Assembly: GCF_004799665.1 (NCBI RefSeq)
Contig: NZ_CP031310.1
Location: forward strand, 124,001-188,000
Origin: Halapricum salinum
GTDB lineage: Archaea; Halobacteriota; Halobacteria; Halobacteriales; Haloarculaceae
DNA: 64,000 bases
Reading direction: 5' to 3'
Part shown: positions 42,365 through 49,835 of the stretch, one piece after another
Position numbering within the stretch: the stretch's first letter is position 1
How the letters are laid out: the number at the start of each line of letters is the position of its first letter
Made by a program: the position numbers and the translations under genes
Notes under the pieces: model-generated
The model's input: the letters and a program-made list of their open reading frames with translations, nothing else
What the model was told of the DNA's origin: nothing
Database searches by the model: none

Positions 42365-42997
42365 CTACGGTACACCCTGGGTTCCAAAGGTGAGATAGGT
42401 GATCCACCCAGCCAGGAGCGCAATGAAGGTCACGAACACACCAAACAACAAAGGAATATATCTGAGACCGGCGAGTGGACCGCCGCCCGCGTCGGCCGTG
42501 AGTTTGTACCACGCCGAGTCGTAGCGAACGAACGCGTAGCCCGGCCCGCCAACGTCAGTGGGACTCTCGTCCTGAAACTCGGCGGGACTGGTTCGGGTCG
42601 TATATGCCCCGGCGCTCTCCAACGTCGAGAGAAACACCCTCTGTGCGTCGGGAGACAACTCGTCGAACTCGTAAGGACCACCCATCTCTGTTCCGGGGAT
42701 CGACGTCGTCAGTCGCTCGGGTGTGTCAGGCGGCGTTTCCTGATCGGCAGACGACCGCTCCGACGGCGGTTGTTCGGCCTGAGCGGTGTATTCGACTCCG
42801 TTGAGCTCACGGTCAGCCAGTTCGTACCCGACAACGGTCCCGAATCCTGCGGTCAGCCCGAGGCCCAACAGGATGATGGCGGGGACATGAGATGTAGTCA
42901 ATTCCTGCTCTCGGAATCGCCGGATGATAAACACGGCCAGCCCACCGAGCCAGATCAGCCCGACGATCGTGATGAGAGACAAACCAAAGAGGATCAT
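42365..42997 (-). CDS. Membrane protein of unknown function
   Basis: 210 residues from ATG 42997. Two N-terminal helices (ILFGLSLITIVGLIWLGGLA and IILLGLGLTAGFGTVVGYEL), a soluble extracellular-type region of about 100 residues, and a C-terminal helix (LLFGVFVTFIALLAGWITYL). The soluble part contains FDELSPDAQRVFLSTLESAG and GGPGYAFVRYDSAWYKLTA, a pattern I have seen in uncharacterised haloarchaeal envelope proteins. No enzymatic motif. Element A copy 2 lies beyond its 3' end, between it and the convergent gene. Confidence 0.65.
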   Translation of the reverse strand: MILFGLSLITIVGLIWLGGLAVFIIRRFREQELTTSHVPAIILLGLGLTAGFGTVVGYELADRELNGVEYTAQAEQPPSERSSADQETPPDTPERLTTSIPGTEMGGPYEFDELSPDAQRVFLSTLESAGAYTTRTSPAEFQDESPTDVGGPGYAFVRYDSAWYKLTADAGGGPLAGLRYIPLLFGVFVTFIALLAGWITYLTFGTQGVP

Positions 42998-43000
42998 CAA

Positions 43001-43156
43001 TTCGTACCAGCAACACCTACTCCTGTAGAAAAATATTTTGTGGAGATATCGCCTGCACTGAAAGCGCTTGACATCCGAGTGTAGAAGAGGATTCCTCCGC
43101 GGGTCGCATCCGTTCCCCGCTCCGGTACGAGGTTCTTCGCTTCGCTCAGAACCTCG
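43001..43156. other. Intergenic stretch with hairpin abutting the hmgB fragment
   Basis: AT-rich at the start (GAAAAATATTTTGTGG, probably promoter of the membrane-protein gene on the minus strand). At 43128-43136 CGAGGTTCT pairs with AGAACCTCG at 43148-43156, a perfect nine-base stem whose last base directly precedes the duplicated hmgB end. The loop reads TCGCTTCGCTC. No gene. Confidence 0.5.
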
Positions 43157-43282
43157 CTACTCCACGTAGGTGTACTTCCGCTCGCCCATCCGCCCCCAGC
43201 CGTCGAAGACGAACTCGCCTTCCGGCGTCGTGCAGGCGTCGATATCTGTGGATTCGTCGTGGTTGTGCACGTCGTGGATCTG
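43157..43282 (-). pseudogene. Duplicated 3' end of hmgB (126 bases)
   Basis: Copies hmgB bases 43432-43557 with only four mismatches in 126, in the same orientation. It encodes the last 41 residues of HMG-CoA synthase (IHDVHNHDESTDIDACTTPE, ending in GERKYTYVE and a stop) with one substitution Tyr to Cys. It has no start of its own; on the 5' side the frame runs into element A. Similarity stops sharply at 43282, six bases before the element, and at 43156. It is either left over from a tandem gene duplication that was then mostly deleted, or a by-product of insertion of the element. Confidence 0.85.
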
Positions 43283-43288
43283 CTGCGA

Positions 43289-43430
43289 CCACTTTTTCCT
43301 TCGTCGGGTTTCCTCGCGAGCCTTCGGCTCGCTGCGGGAACCTCTCCTCGGAAAAACATGGGGAAAAACGACCTGCTGGCTCCCGATAGTCGCCAGCAGT
43401 GAAACGCCTCGCAACGCTCGGCGTACGCCA
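43289..43430 (+). repeat. Structured intergenic element A, copy 3 (candidate ncRNA)
   Basis: Lies between the duplicated hmgB end and hmgB itself, on the opposite strand to hmgB. P1: TTTTTCC 43293-43299 with GGAAAAA. P2: GGGTTTCC 43306-43313 with GGGAACC 43336-43342, then TC/TGC, then GCGAGCC 43316-43322 with GGCTCGC 43326-43332. The conserved AAAAACATGGGGAAAAA follows. P3: CTGCTGGC 43373-43380 with GCCAGCAG 43392-43399, then TGAAA, then P4 CGCC 43405-43408 with GGCG 43420-43423, and TACGCCA in the place of TATGCTA. P3 and the P2 apex differ from the other two copies yet still pair. Confidence 0.7.
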
Positions 43431-43431
43431 G

Positions 43432-44766
43432 CTACTCCACGTACGTGTACTTCCGCTCGCCCATTCGGCCCCAGCCGTCGAAGACGAACTCGCCTTCCGG
43501 CGTCGTGTAGGCGTCGATATCTGTGGATTCGTCGTGGTTGTGCACGTCGTGGATCTGTTCGTACTGCTCCCAGGAGATGTCGTAGCGCTCGACCAGCTGG
43601 TCGTCGATGTTCAGCGCCGCGATCTCATCTTCCCAGCCGGGCTGGACGGTCTCGGCGTGGATCTCCGCCTGAGCACCCGACCCGTACGAACACACGAGGA
43701 GCTGCTCGTTATCGAGGTCGATCCCGTTCTCCCGAGCGTGTTTCAGCCCGCCGATCCGGGCGACGTGGACCGAGCCGGTGTACCAGTTGCCCACCTGCGC
43801 GGAGACCTCGAGAGTCGGCTCGATCGTCCGCGAGTACCACTCACTGTAAAGGTCGGTTTCGGTCAGCTTGTCCGTGTACTCCTTCAGGGCGTCACGATAC
43901 GCCTCCTCGTCGTCGAACGCCTCGGGGCGGGGCTGGCGGCCGATCTCCTCGGCCAGTTCCTCCTCGACGTCGGTGTCGCGAGCGACGTGGCGATACCCCA
44001 GGGCGGCGGCCTTCCGAACCATCCCCGGGAACGGCGTGTGGAACGGGACGAGTGCGAAGTCGTCCGGGTGGGTCGGCGTCTGCATCTCGAAGTCCTCCAA
44101 CGCTTCGCGCATCCGCATGAGATAGACCTGCATCGAGCGCTTGCCGTCGACGCTCGGGAACTGCTGATTGGGTTTGAGGAAATCCGTCTCGTCGGCGCTG
44201 CCGAAGCCCTGCTCCGGCTCGATCACGGTCAGGTCGGGATCTTCGTCGATGAGCATGGCGACTGCACCCGCGCCCTGCGTGGCCTCGCCGGGGTCGCCAC
44301 GCTCGTAGAGTGCGGTGTCGGTCGCGATCACCAGCGCCGCGCGGCCGCGATTCTTGCCCGCGGCGATCCAGTTGACGGCGTCGTCGATGCTCTGGGTGCC
44401 CGCGATACAGGCGAACTTCCGCTCGCCCTTGTTCGCGTGGTGGAAGTCGCCGTCGTAGACCTGCTCCAGACAGCCGGCGACGTACGTCGAGACCGGCTTG
44501 GAGTGGTCGAACGCGCTCTCGGTGGCCACGTCGATCCGGCCGATGTCCTCCGGCGCGAGGCCCTTGCGGTCCATCAGGCGCTTGGCCGCGTTGGCGGCCA
44601 TCGTCACGATGTCCTCGTAGGCGTCCGGGAACGAGGAAGCGTGCAGTCCGAGCCCCTTCGTGTACTTGGCGGGGTCGTCGTCTTTCTCGTCGGCGAACGT
44701 CTCCGCGAGATCGAGCTTGAGTTTGCCGCTCCGGAACTCGGCTGCGTCGATGCCTACGTCTGTCAT
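43432..44766 (-). CDS. hmgB: Hydroxymethylglutaryl-CoA synthase
   Basis: 444 residues from ATG 44766, preceded by GAGGTGAAC. It condenses acetoacetyl-CoA with acetyl-CoA for the mevalonate route to archaeal lipids. Thiolase fold with catalytic Cys in KFACIAGTQSIDDAVNW, Glu in VATESAFDHSKP and His in LVPFHTPFPGMVRKAA. NWYTGSVHVARIGGL and SYGSGAQAEI are further family motifs. It is of normal length and intact. Its last 126 bases are duplicated just downstream, beyond element A copy 3. Confidence 0.95.
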   Translation of the reverse strand: MTDVGIDAAEFRSGKLKLDLAETFADEKDDDPAKYTKGLGLHASSFPDAYEDIVTMAANAAKRLMDRKGLAPEDIGRIDVATESAFDHSKPVSTYVAGCLEQVYDGDFHHANKGERKFACIAGTQSIDDAVNWIAAGKNRGRAALVIATDTALYERGDPGEATQGAGAVAMLIDEDPDLTVIEPEQGFGSADETDFLKPNQQFPSVDGKRSMQVYLMRMREALEDFEMQTPTHPDDFALVPFHTPFPGMVRKAAALGYRHVARDTDVEEELAEEIGRQPRPEAFDDEEAYRDALKEYTDKLTETDLYSEWYSRTIEPTLEVSAQVGNWYTGSVHVARIGGLKHARENGIDLDNEQLLVCSYGSGAQAEIHAETVQPGWEDEIAALNIDDQLVERYDISWEQYEQIHDVHNHDESTDIDAYTTPEGEFVFDGWGRMGERKYTYVE

Positions 44767-44871
44767 GTTCACCTCATTCTCCGCGGAACTGGGTTAAGTG
44801 TTTGTCGACTACTGTTACGACGATCGTCGAAATTCAGTGGGGTTTTTGTCCGACGGGCGTCCCACACCAGT

Positions 44872-45951
44872 ATGGCACAGCGAGTGATTCACGTCGGCTG
44901 CGGCGGCTGGGGCGCGATGTGGGTCGGTGAGTTCCTCCCGGCGAACGTCGAAGACGACACGATCGAGGTCGTCGCGGCCGTCGATCAGGACCCCGAGGCG
45001 CTCGAAAACGCGAACCGCGATCTCGATCTTCCCGACGAGCGCTGTTACACCGACGCCGAGACAGCCTTCGAGAGCCACGACGCCGAGTTCGCGACGCTCG
45101 TCGTCCCGCCTGAGGTGCGCAAACCGCTGGTCGAGGCCGCGCTGGCGCACGATCTCGATCTCCTGACGGAGAAACCGATCGCGCCGACGCTCGCCGAGGC
45201 TGTCGAGATTGCGGACATTGTCGAGCAAGCGGGTGCGAGGATGGCGGTCACGATGAGCCACCGCTTCGACCGGGACAAGACGACGCTGCGGCGACGCATC
45301 CAGCGTGGTGAGTACGGCCCGCTGGACTACCTCGTCTTCCGGTTCACCCAGCGCTATCGCCAGCGCGACGAGTGGGTCGCGGGCCGACCGTACGAGATGG
45401 ACCACCCACTCCTGGTCGAGGGCGGCGTCCACCATCTCGATCTGCTGGCATCGCTGGCGGGCGCGAAGTGCGAACGCCTCTACGCGCGCACCTGGAATCC
45501 CGAATGGAGTGACTTTTCGGGCGATTCCCAGGCGCTCGTGACGATGGAGTTCGAAAACGGCGTTCACGCGACCTACGAAGGCGCGACGACGAACGCCGTC
45601 TCGATGAACGGCTGGAACAACGAGTACGTCCGCGCGGAGTGCCGTGACGCCACGTTGGAACTCGACGCCCGGGAGTTGACGGCCTATCCCTACGATCCCG
45701 ACGCCGAACCACGGCATACCGCCTCCGGGCCGCCCGAGGGCGAGACGATTCCACTGGACGACCGCGAGAAGTGGATGAATTCGTGGTTGATCGAGCAATT
45801 TTGCCAGTGGCGAGCGGGTGGCGAACCGATGCCGACGCGGGTCTCGGAGAACCTGCAATCCGTCGCGTTGATCGAGGCCGCGATGCGCTCGAGCGAGCGC
45901 GACGAACCCGTGGCGGTTCAGGAGTTACTCGAACACGTCCGGCGGGAGTGA
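44872..45951 (+). CDS. Gfo/Idh/MocA-family oxidoreductase
   Basis: 359 residues from ATG 44872; a TATA-like GGGGTTTTTG is centred 27 bases upstream. Rossmann motif at the N-terminus (VIHVGCGGWGAMWVGEFL), the EKP motif in DLLTEKPIAPTLAEA, and the catalytic-type His in MDHPLLVEGGVHHLDLLASL. Such enzymes oxidise or isomerise sugars and inositols with NAD(P). The following GH97 gene starts 40 bases downstream with its own promoter, so the two probably serve a common sugar pathway, although the substrate is unknown. Confidence 0.88.
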   Translation: MAQRVIHVGCGGWGAMWVGEFLPANVEDDTIEVVAAVDQDPEALENANRDLDLPDERCYTDAETAFESHDAEFATLVVPPEVRKPLVEAALAHDLDLLTEKPIAPTLAEAVEIADIVEQAGARMAVTMSHRFDRDKTTLRRRIQRGEYGPLDYLVFRFTQRYRQRDEWVAGRPYEMDHPLLVEGGVHHLDLLASLAGAKCERLYARTWNPEWSDFSGDSQALVTMEFENGVHATYEGATTNAVSMNGWNNEYVRAECRDATLELDARELTAYPYDPDAEPRHTASGPPEGETIPLDDREKWMNSWLIEQFCQWRAGGEPMPTRVSENLQSVALIEAAMRSSERDEPVAVQELLEHVRRE

Positions 45952-45960
45952 GGACAGTAG

Positions 45961-45967
45961 ATTTATC
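45961..45967 (+). promoter_or_regulatory. TATA box of the GH97 gene
   Basis: ATTTATC, centred 28 bases before GTG 45992. It selects GTG as the leaderless start; no ATG lies nearby in frame. Confidence 0.55.
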
Positions 45968-45991
45968 GGGACGTGTCCAATTGGGTTTCGT

Positions 45992-48900
45992 GTGCCTTCC
46001 GAACACCCCCCACATATCGACCGCCGCGACTTTCTCGGCGGGCTGTCGCTGACGGCAGCAGCCGCGTTCTCGCTGACTGTTCCGGCCCAGGTCGCAGCGC
46101 GCGTGACCGACGGCCAGGACGACCCCGTCCAGACTATCTCCTCACCGGACGGATCGATCGAGGTCACGGTCGACGTCGGCGACGGTTCGCTCACCTACAG
46201 CGTCACCCACGACGGGACGACCGTCGTCGGCGACTCGGCGCTCGGGTTCGCGTTCCAGAACCAGCCGGCGTTCGGCGACGGCCTGGCCGTCACCGGGAGC
46301 GAACGCGCGACGACTGACCAGACCTGGACGCCGGTCTGGGACCAGTACGACGAGATTCGAAATCACCACGAGGAACTGCGGATCGGTCTCGAAGAGTCGA
46401 GCGATCCGGGTCGGTCGCTGACCCTCGCGGTCAGGGCCTTCGACGACGGCGCCGCCTTCCGGTACGTCTTCCCCGAAGACAGTGGGTTCGGCGACTTCGT
46501 CATCACGGGCGAACGGACGCAGTTCGCCTTCGAGGGCGACCACACGAGCTGGTGGATCCAGAACGACTACAACAGCTACGAGTACTCCTATCGAGAGACG
46601 CCGCTGAGCGAACTCGGCTCGGGAACGTCCTACGAGGGCGCGCACACGCCGCTGACGATGCGGACCGAAAACGACCGCTACGTCAGCGTCCACGAGGCCG
46701 ACCTGCTGGACTACGCGGCGATGGGACTCGAACCGACCGAGACGGCGACCACTCTTGAGTCGGATCTCGCGCCGCTGCCCGACGGGACGAAAGTGACCGC
46801 CAGCGCCCCCCACCGCACGCCCTGGCGGACGATTCAGATCGCCGACCGACCGGGCGCGCTGATCGAGTCGAATCTGATCGTCAACTGTAACGAGCCGCTC
46901 GATCCCGAGCACTTCCCGCAGGGGACCGACTGGATCGAACCGGCGAAGTTCATCGGTATCTGGTGGCTGATGATCACCGGGCGCGCGAGCTGGCAGTACC
47001 GGGGGCCGACCCAGGGCAACCACGCCGCCCAGACCGAACGGATGAAACAGTACATGGACTTCGCCAGCGAGCACGGGATCCGATCGGTGCTGGTCGAGGG
47101 CTGGAACCAGGGGTGGGACTCCTACCCCGGCAGCGGCGACACGATGGACTTCGACCAGTCCTACGAGGACTTCGACCTGGAGGGAGTCACGGACTACGGT
47201 CAGTCGCTGGATCCGCCGGTCGAGATGACCGCCCACAACGAGACGTCGGGCAACATCTCGCGATACGAGTCGCAACTGGCCGAAGACCCCAACCACTTCG
47301 CCGACTACGACGACCTGGGAATCCACTCGATCAAGACCGGCTACGTCGCCGACAACGGGGTCCGAATCGACGGCGAGATTCACAGCCACCACTGCCAGCC
47401 CCTGGTCAACCACCACCACCTCGTCTACCGCGAGGCCGCGAAAAACCGACAGATGCTCGAAGTTCACGAGCCGGTCAAGCCGACTGGCGAGCGCCGGCGC
47501 TTCCCGAACGTCATGACCAAAGAGGGCGTTCTCGGCCAGGAGTACGACTCCTTCGGGACGAACAGCCCGAGCCACCACGTGACCTTCCCGTTTACCCGGA
47601 TGCTCGCCGGACCCGTCGAGTACACGCCCGGCATATTCGACATGGACTCGGGCTCGGGCGGCATCGAGACGACGCGAGCCAAACAGCTCGCGATGTACCC
47701 GACGTACCTCAGCGGCCTGCACATGGTCGCGGACCTCCCGAGTTCGTACCTCGCCGACCAGCCCGCGACGCTGTCGGTCGGCGGCGTCAGCCAGGCCGAG
47801 TTCGCTGAACTCGGTCCCTTCAGTGCCGAGGCCGCCTGGGGTCACGCACAGGGCGAACGCTACGTCCCCGTCGATCGCTCTAGCGGCTCGACCGGCTCGC
47901 GACTCACCTGGACGGTCGAGGACGTGCCCGAAGCCGGCGAGTACGACGTTCACGTCCGGTACGCCAACGGGACCGGCAGCGAGGGGACGCTCTCGGTCGT
48001 CGCGGGCGACAGCGAGACCCAGGTGACGTTCCCCAAGACCGACCACTGGGACGTCTGGAACAGCGTCTCGACGACGATGGCGCTCGATGCGGGAGACAAC
48101 ACCGTCGGGCTGAAACTCGCTGCCGGCGATTCGGGACGGATCAACGTCGACGCGATCGCAATCAGTCAGCCGGGCGAGTCGATGCCCGAACCGGAGACGG
48201 CCCCGATACGGGGCCCGACCGTCGAGGAGTTCCAGTTCGTCGAAGACGTACCGGCGGCGGGCTGGGACGACACACGCGTCCTCGATTCGGTAATCGGGGA
48301 GTACACCGTCACTGCCCGCCGGAAGGACGAGGAGTGGTTCGTCGGCGTCATGACCGGCGACGACGCCCGCGTGCTCGACGTCCCCCTGGAGTTCCTCGAC
48401 GACGCCCAGTACGTCGCTGAACTCTACGGCGACGGCCCCGACGCGGCCTTCGACACGAACCTCGACGACGTCAGCGTCGAGGCGGCCCTCGTCGACAGGC
48501 AAACGACGCTGCTGGCCTCGCTGGTCGGCAGCGGTGGCATGGCCGTCAGACTCCGGCCGGCAGACGCGGACGACCAGGAGACGCTGTCGAGTTACGAGCG
48601 ACCGACCCAGAACGTGAGCGCGTCGATCGACAGCGAGACGCTCACTAGCCAGCCGTTCGCGACGGTGACCGTCGCAAACGAGGGGACACACGTCGGCGGA
48701 ACGGAGATCGAACTCCTCGTCGATGGGGAGGTCGTCGAAGCGCTGAACGCACGGGCTGGGCCCGACGAGTCCCGGACGATCTCGCTCGGCCATCGATTCA
48801 CCGAAGGCGGAACCTACGAGGTCGAGATTCGGACGGGAGAGACGACGATCGCCACCGAGTCCGTGACCGCGATCCGACCCCAGTCGGTCGCCGCGTTCCT

Positions 48901-49711
48901 CGACGGCTTCGGCGACGACGGCGGCCCCGGCGAGTTCACCTATCCCAGCGGGTCGGCCTACAGGAGCGGAGCGTTCGACCTGCAGTCGTTCGTCGTCACG
49001 TCCACGCCCGACCGGGCACGGTTCGCATTCGAGGTCGCGACCCTCTACGACGCCCGCGAGGCATCTCGTGGCTTCTCGCCACACATGTTCGTGCTGTGGG
49101 TCCACGACCCGAGTGCCGACGGCGGGCGGACCAGCGCTCGCGACGACCTCGGCGCGAACGTCGACTTCCAGCGGTCGTGGCACTACCGGGTCGCCGTCAG
49201 CGGCTCGACGGCGAGCGTGATCCGGGCGGACGGTTCGACGCTCGTCGAAACTGCCGAGATCGATACGCTCGTCGATATAGAGGGGAACACGGTGACCGTC
49301 GCTGTCCCGCGATCGGCCTTCGATGGCGAGGTGTCGACGTTCTCGGTCGCAGCGGGCGTCCACGCTGGGGCCGACGGCACGCTCATGGCGGTCGCCGCCG
49401 AGGCCAGCGAGTCGGCGTTCGGCGGGGCCGACCCGGTGGAGAACGCACCTCGTCTCAGCGACATCGTCACTCCCTCCGATGTCGAGCAATCCGAGGCACT
49501 GAGTTACGGTTCCGACGACCGCGCGTCGCTGCCGTTCGTCCCGCTCGGCGAGGGGGCCGACGACGGCGGTGAGACGACACCGTCCGGGTCGGGCGACGGG
49601 CCCGGATTCGGCGTCGTCTCGGGCGCGCTCGGGACGGCCGGCGGACTCGCCTACGGGATCCGGTCGCTGACGAACCAGGATGGCGGACCCGAGGACAGGT
49701 CAGACCACTAG
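45992..49711 (+). CDS. Secreted GH97 glycosidase with inserted CBM35-like domain and PGF-type anchor
   Basis: 1239 residues from GTG 45992. Tat signal with DRRDFLGGLSL at about residues 9-19. GH97 N-terminal beta-sandwich at about 45-300 and catalytic barrel at about 310-610, with diagnostic GYVADNGVRIDGE, EVHEPVKPTGERRRFPN and MTKEGVLGQEY. A CBM35-like domain (about 625-735: GSRLTWTVEDVPEAGEYDVH, RINVDAIAIS) interrupts the enzyme before FVEDVPAAGWDDTRVLD resumes its C-terminal part. Then a CARDB-like domain, a glucodextranase-C-like domain (GEFTYPSGSAYRSGAFDLQ) and a PGFG tail with a hydrophobic helix and polar end, fitting archaeosortase processing. Likely an alpha-glucosidase or alpha-galactosidase acting at the surface. 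Confidence 0.88.
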   Translation: MPSEHPPHIDRRDFLGGLSLTAAAAFSLTVPAQVAARVTDGQDDPVQTISSPDGSIEVTVDVGDGSLTYSVTHDGTTVVGDSALGFAFQNQPAFGDGLAVTGSERATTDQTWTPVWDQYDEIRNHHEELRIGLEESSDPGRSLTLAVRAFDDGAAFRYVFPEDSGFGDFVITGERTQFAFEGDHTSWWIQNDYNSYEYSYRETPLSELGSGTSYEGAHTPLTMRTENDRYVSVHEADLLDYAAMGLEPTETATTLESDLAPLPDGTKVTASAPHRTPWRTIQIADRPGALIESNLIVNCNEPLDPEHFPQGTDWIEPAKFIGIWWLMITGRASWQYRGPTQGNHAAQTERMKQYMDFASEHGIRSVLVEGWNQGWDSYPGSGDTMDFDQSYEDFDLEGVTDYGQSLDPPVEMTAHNETSGNISRYESQLAEDPNHFADYDDLGIHSIKTGYVADNGVRIDGEIHSHHCQPLVNHHHLVYREAAKNRQMLEVHEPVKPTGERRRFPNVMTKEGVLGQEYDSFGTNSPSHHVTFPFTRMLAGPVEYTPGIFDMDSGSGGIETTRAKQLAMYPTYLSGLHMVADLPSSYLADQPATLSVGGVSQAEFAELGPFSAEAAWGHAQGERYVPVDRSSGSTGSRLTWTVEDVPEAGEYDVHVRYANGTGSEGTLSVVAGDSETQVTFPKTDHWDVWNSVSTTMALDAGDNTVGLKLAAGDSGRINVDAIAISQPGESMPEPETAPIRGPTVEEFQFVEDVPAAGWDDTRVLDSVIGEYTVTARRKDEEWFVGVMTGDDARVLDVPLEFLDDAQYVAELYGDGPDAAFDTNLDDVSVEAALVDRQTTLLASLVGSGGMAVRLRPADADDQETLSSYERPTQNVSASIDSETLTSQPFATVTVANEGTHVGGTEIELLVDGEVVEALNARAGPDESRTISLGHRFTEGGTYEVEIRTGETTIATESVTAIRPQSVAAFLDGFGDDGGPGEFTYPSGSAYRSGAFDLQSFVVTSTPDRARFAFEVATLYDAREASRGFSPHMFVLWVHDPSADGGRTSARDDLGANVDFQRSWHYRVAVSGSTASVIRADGSTLVETAEIDTLVDIEGNTVTVAVPRSAFDGEVSTFSVAAGVHAGADGTLMAVAAEASESAFGGADPVENAPRLSDIVTPSDVEQSEALSYGSDDRASLPFVPLGEGADDGGETTPSGSGDGPGFGVVSGALGTAGGLAYGIRSLTNQDGGPEDRSDH

Positions 49712-49804
49712 GCCCCGGGAAGATCTGACTGTCGCACATCGCGAATCGGGATCGAATTTTGATTCACGGCTTTTGCTGTCGAATCTGTCGGGAAAACCGT
49801 GACC

Positions 49805-49814
49805 TTTTTAAAAT
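49805..49814 (+). promoter_or_regulatory. TATA box of the surface-protein gene
   Basis: TTTTTAAAAT is centred 27 bases before ATG 49836 and fixes that start as leaderless; the in-frame GTG at 49821 is rejected. Confidence 0.6.
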
Positions 49815-49835
49815 CCAACTGTGTGGGCTGTAACC

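Noticed and set aside
43157-43414. 85-residue minus-strand ORF ending like HMG-CoA synthase
   Set aside because: The N-terminal half is translation of element A in reverse and only the last 41 residues are hmgB-derived. Treated as a gene fragment plus a repeat element.
41273-43431. Insertion sequence or prophage
   Set aside because: Despite repeats and a duplicated gene end, no transposase, integrase, terminal inverted repeat pair or phage gene is present.
46142-49489. 1115-residue open frame on the minus strand opposite the GH97 gene
   Set aside because: It is the mirror of a GC-rich coding strand. Its product is Arg/Val/Asp-rich with no recognisable fold, while the plus strand has signal peptide, GH97 motifs and an anchor. 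The same reasoning removes 36372-38978 (minus), 3499-5166 (minus) and 25969-26934 (plus).
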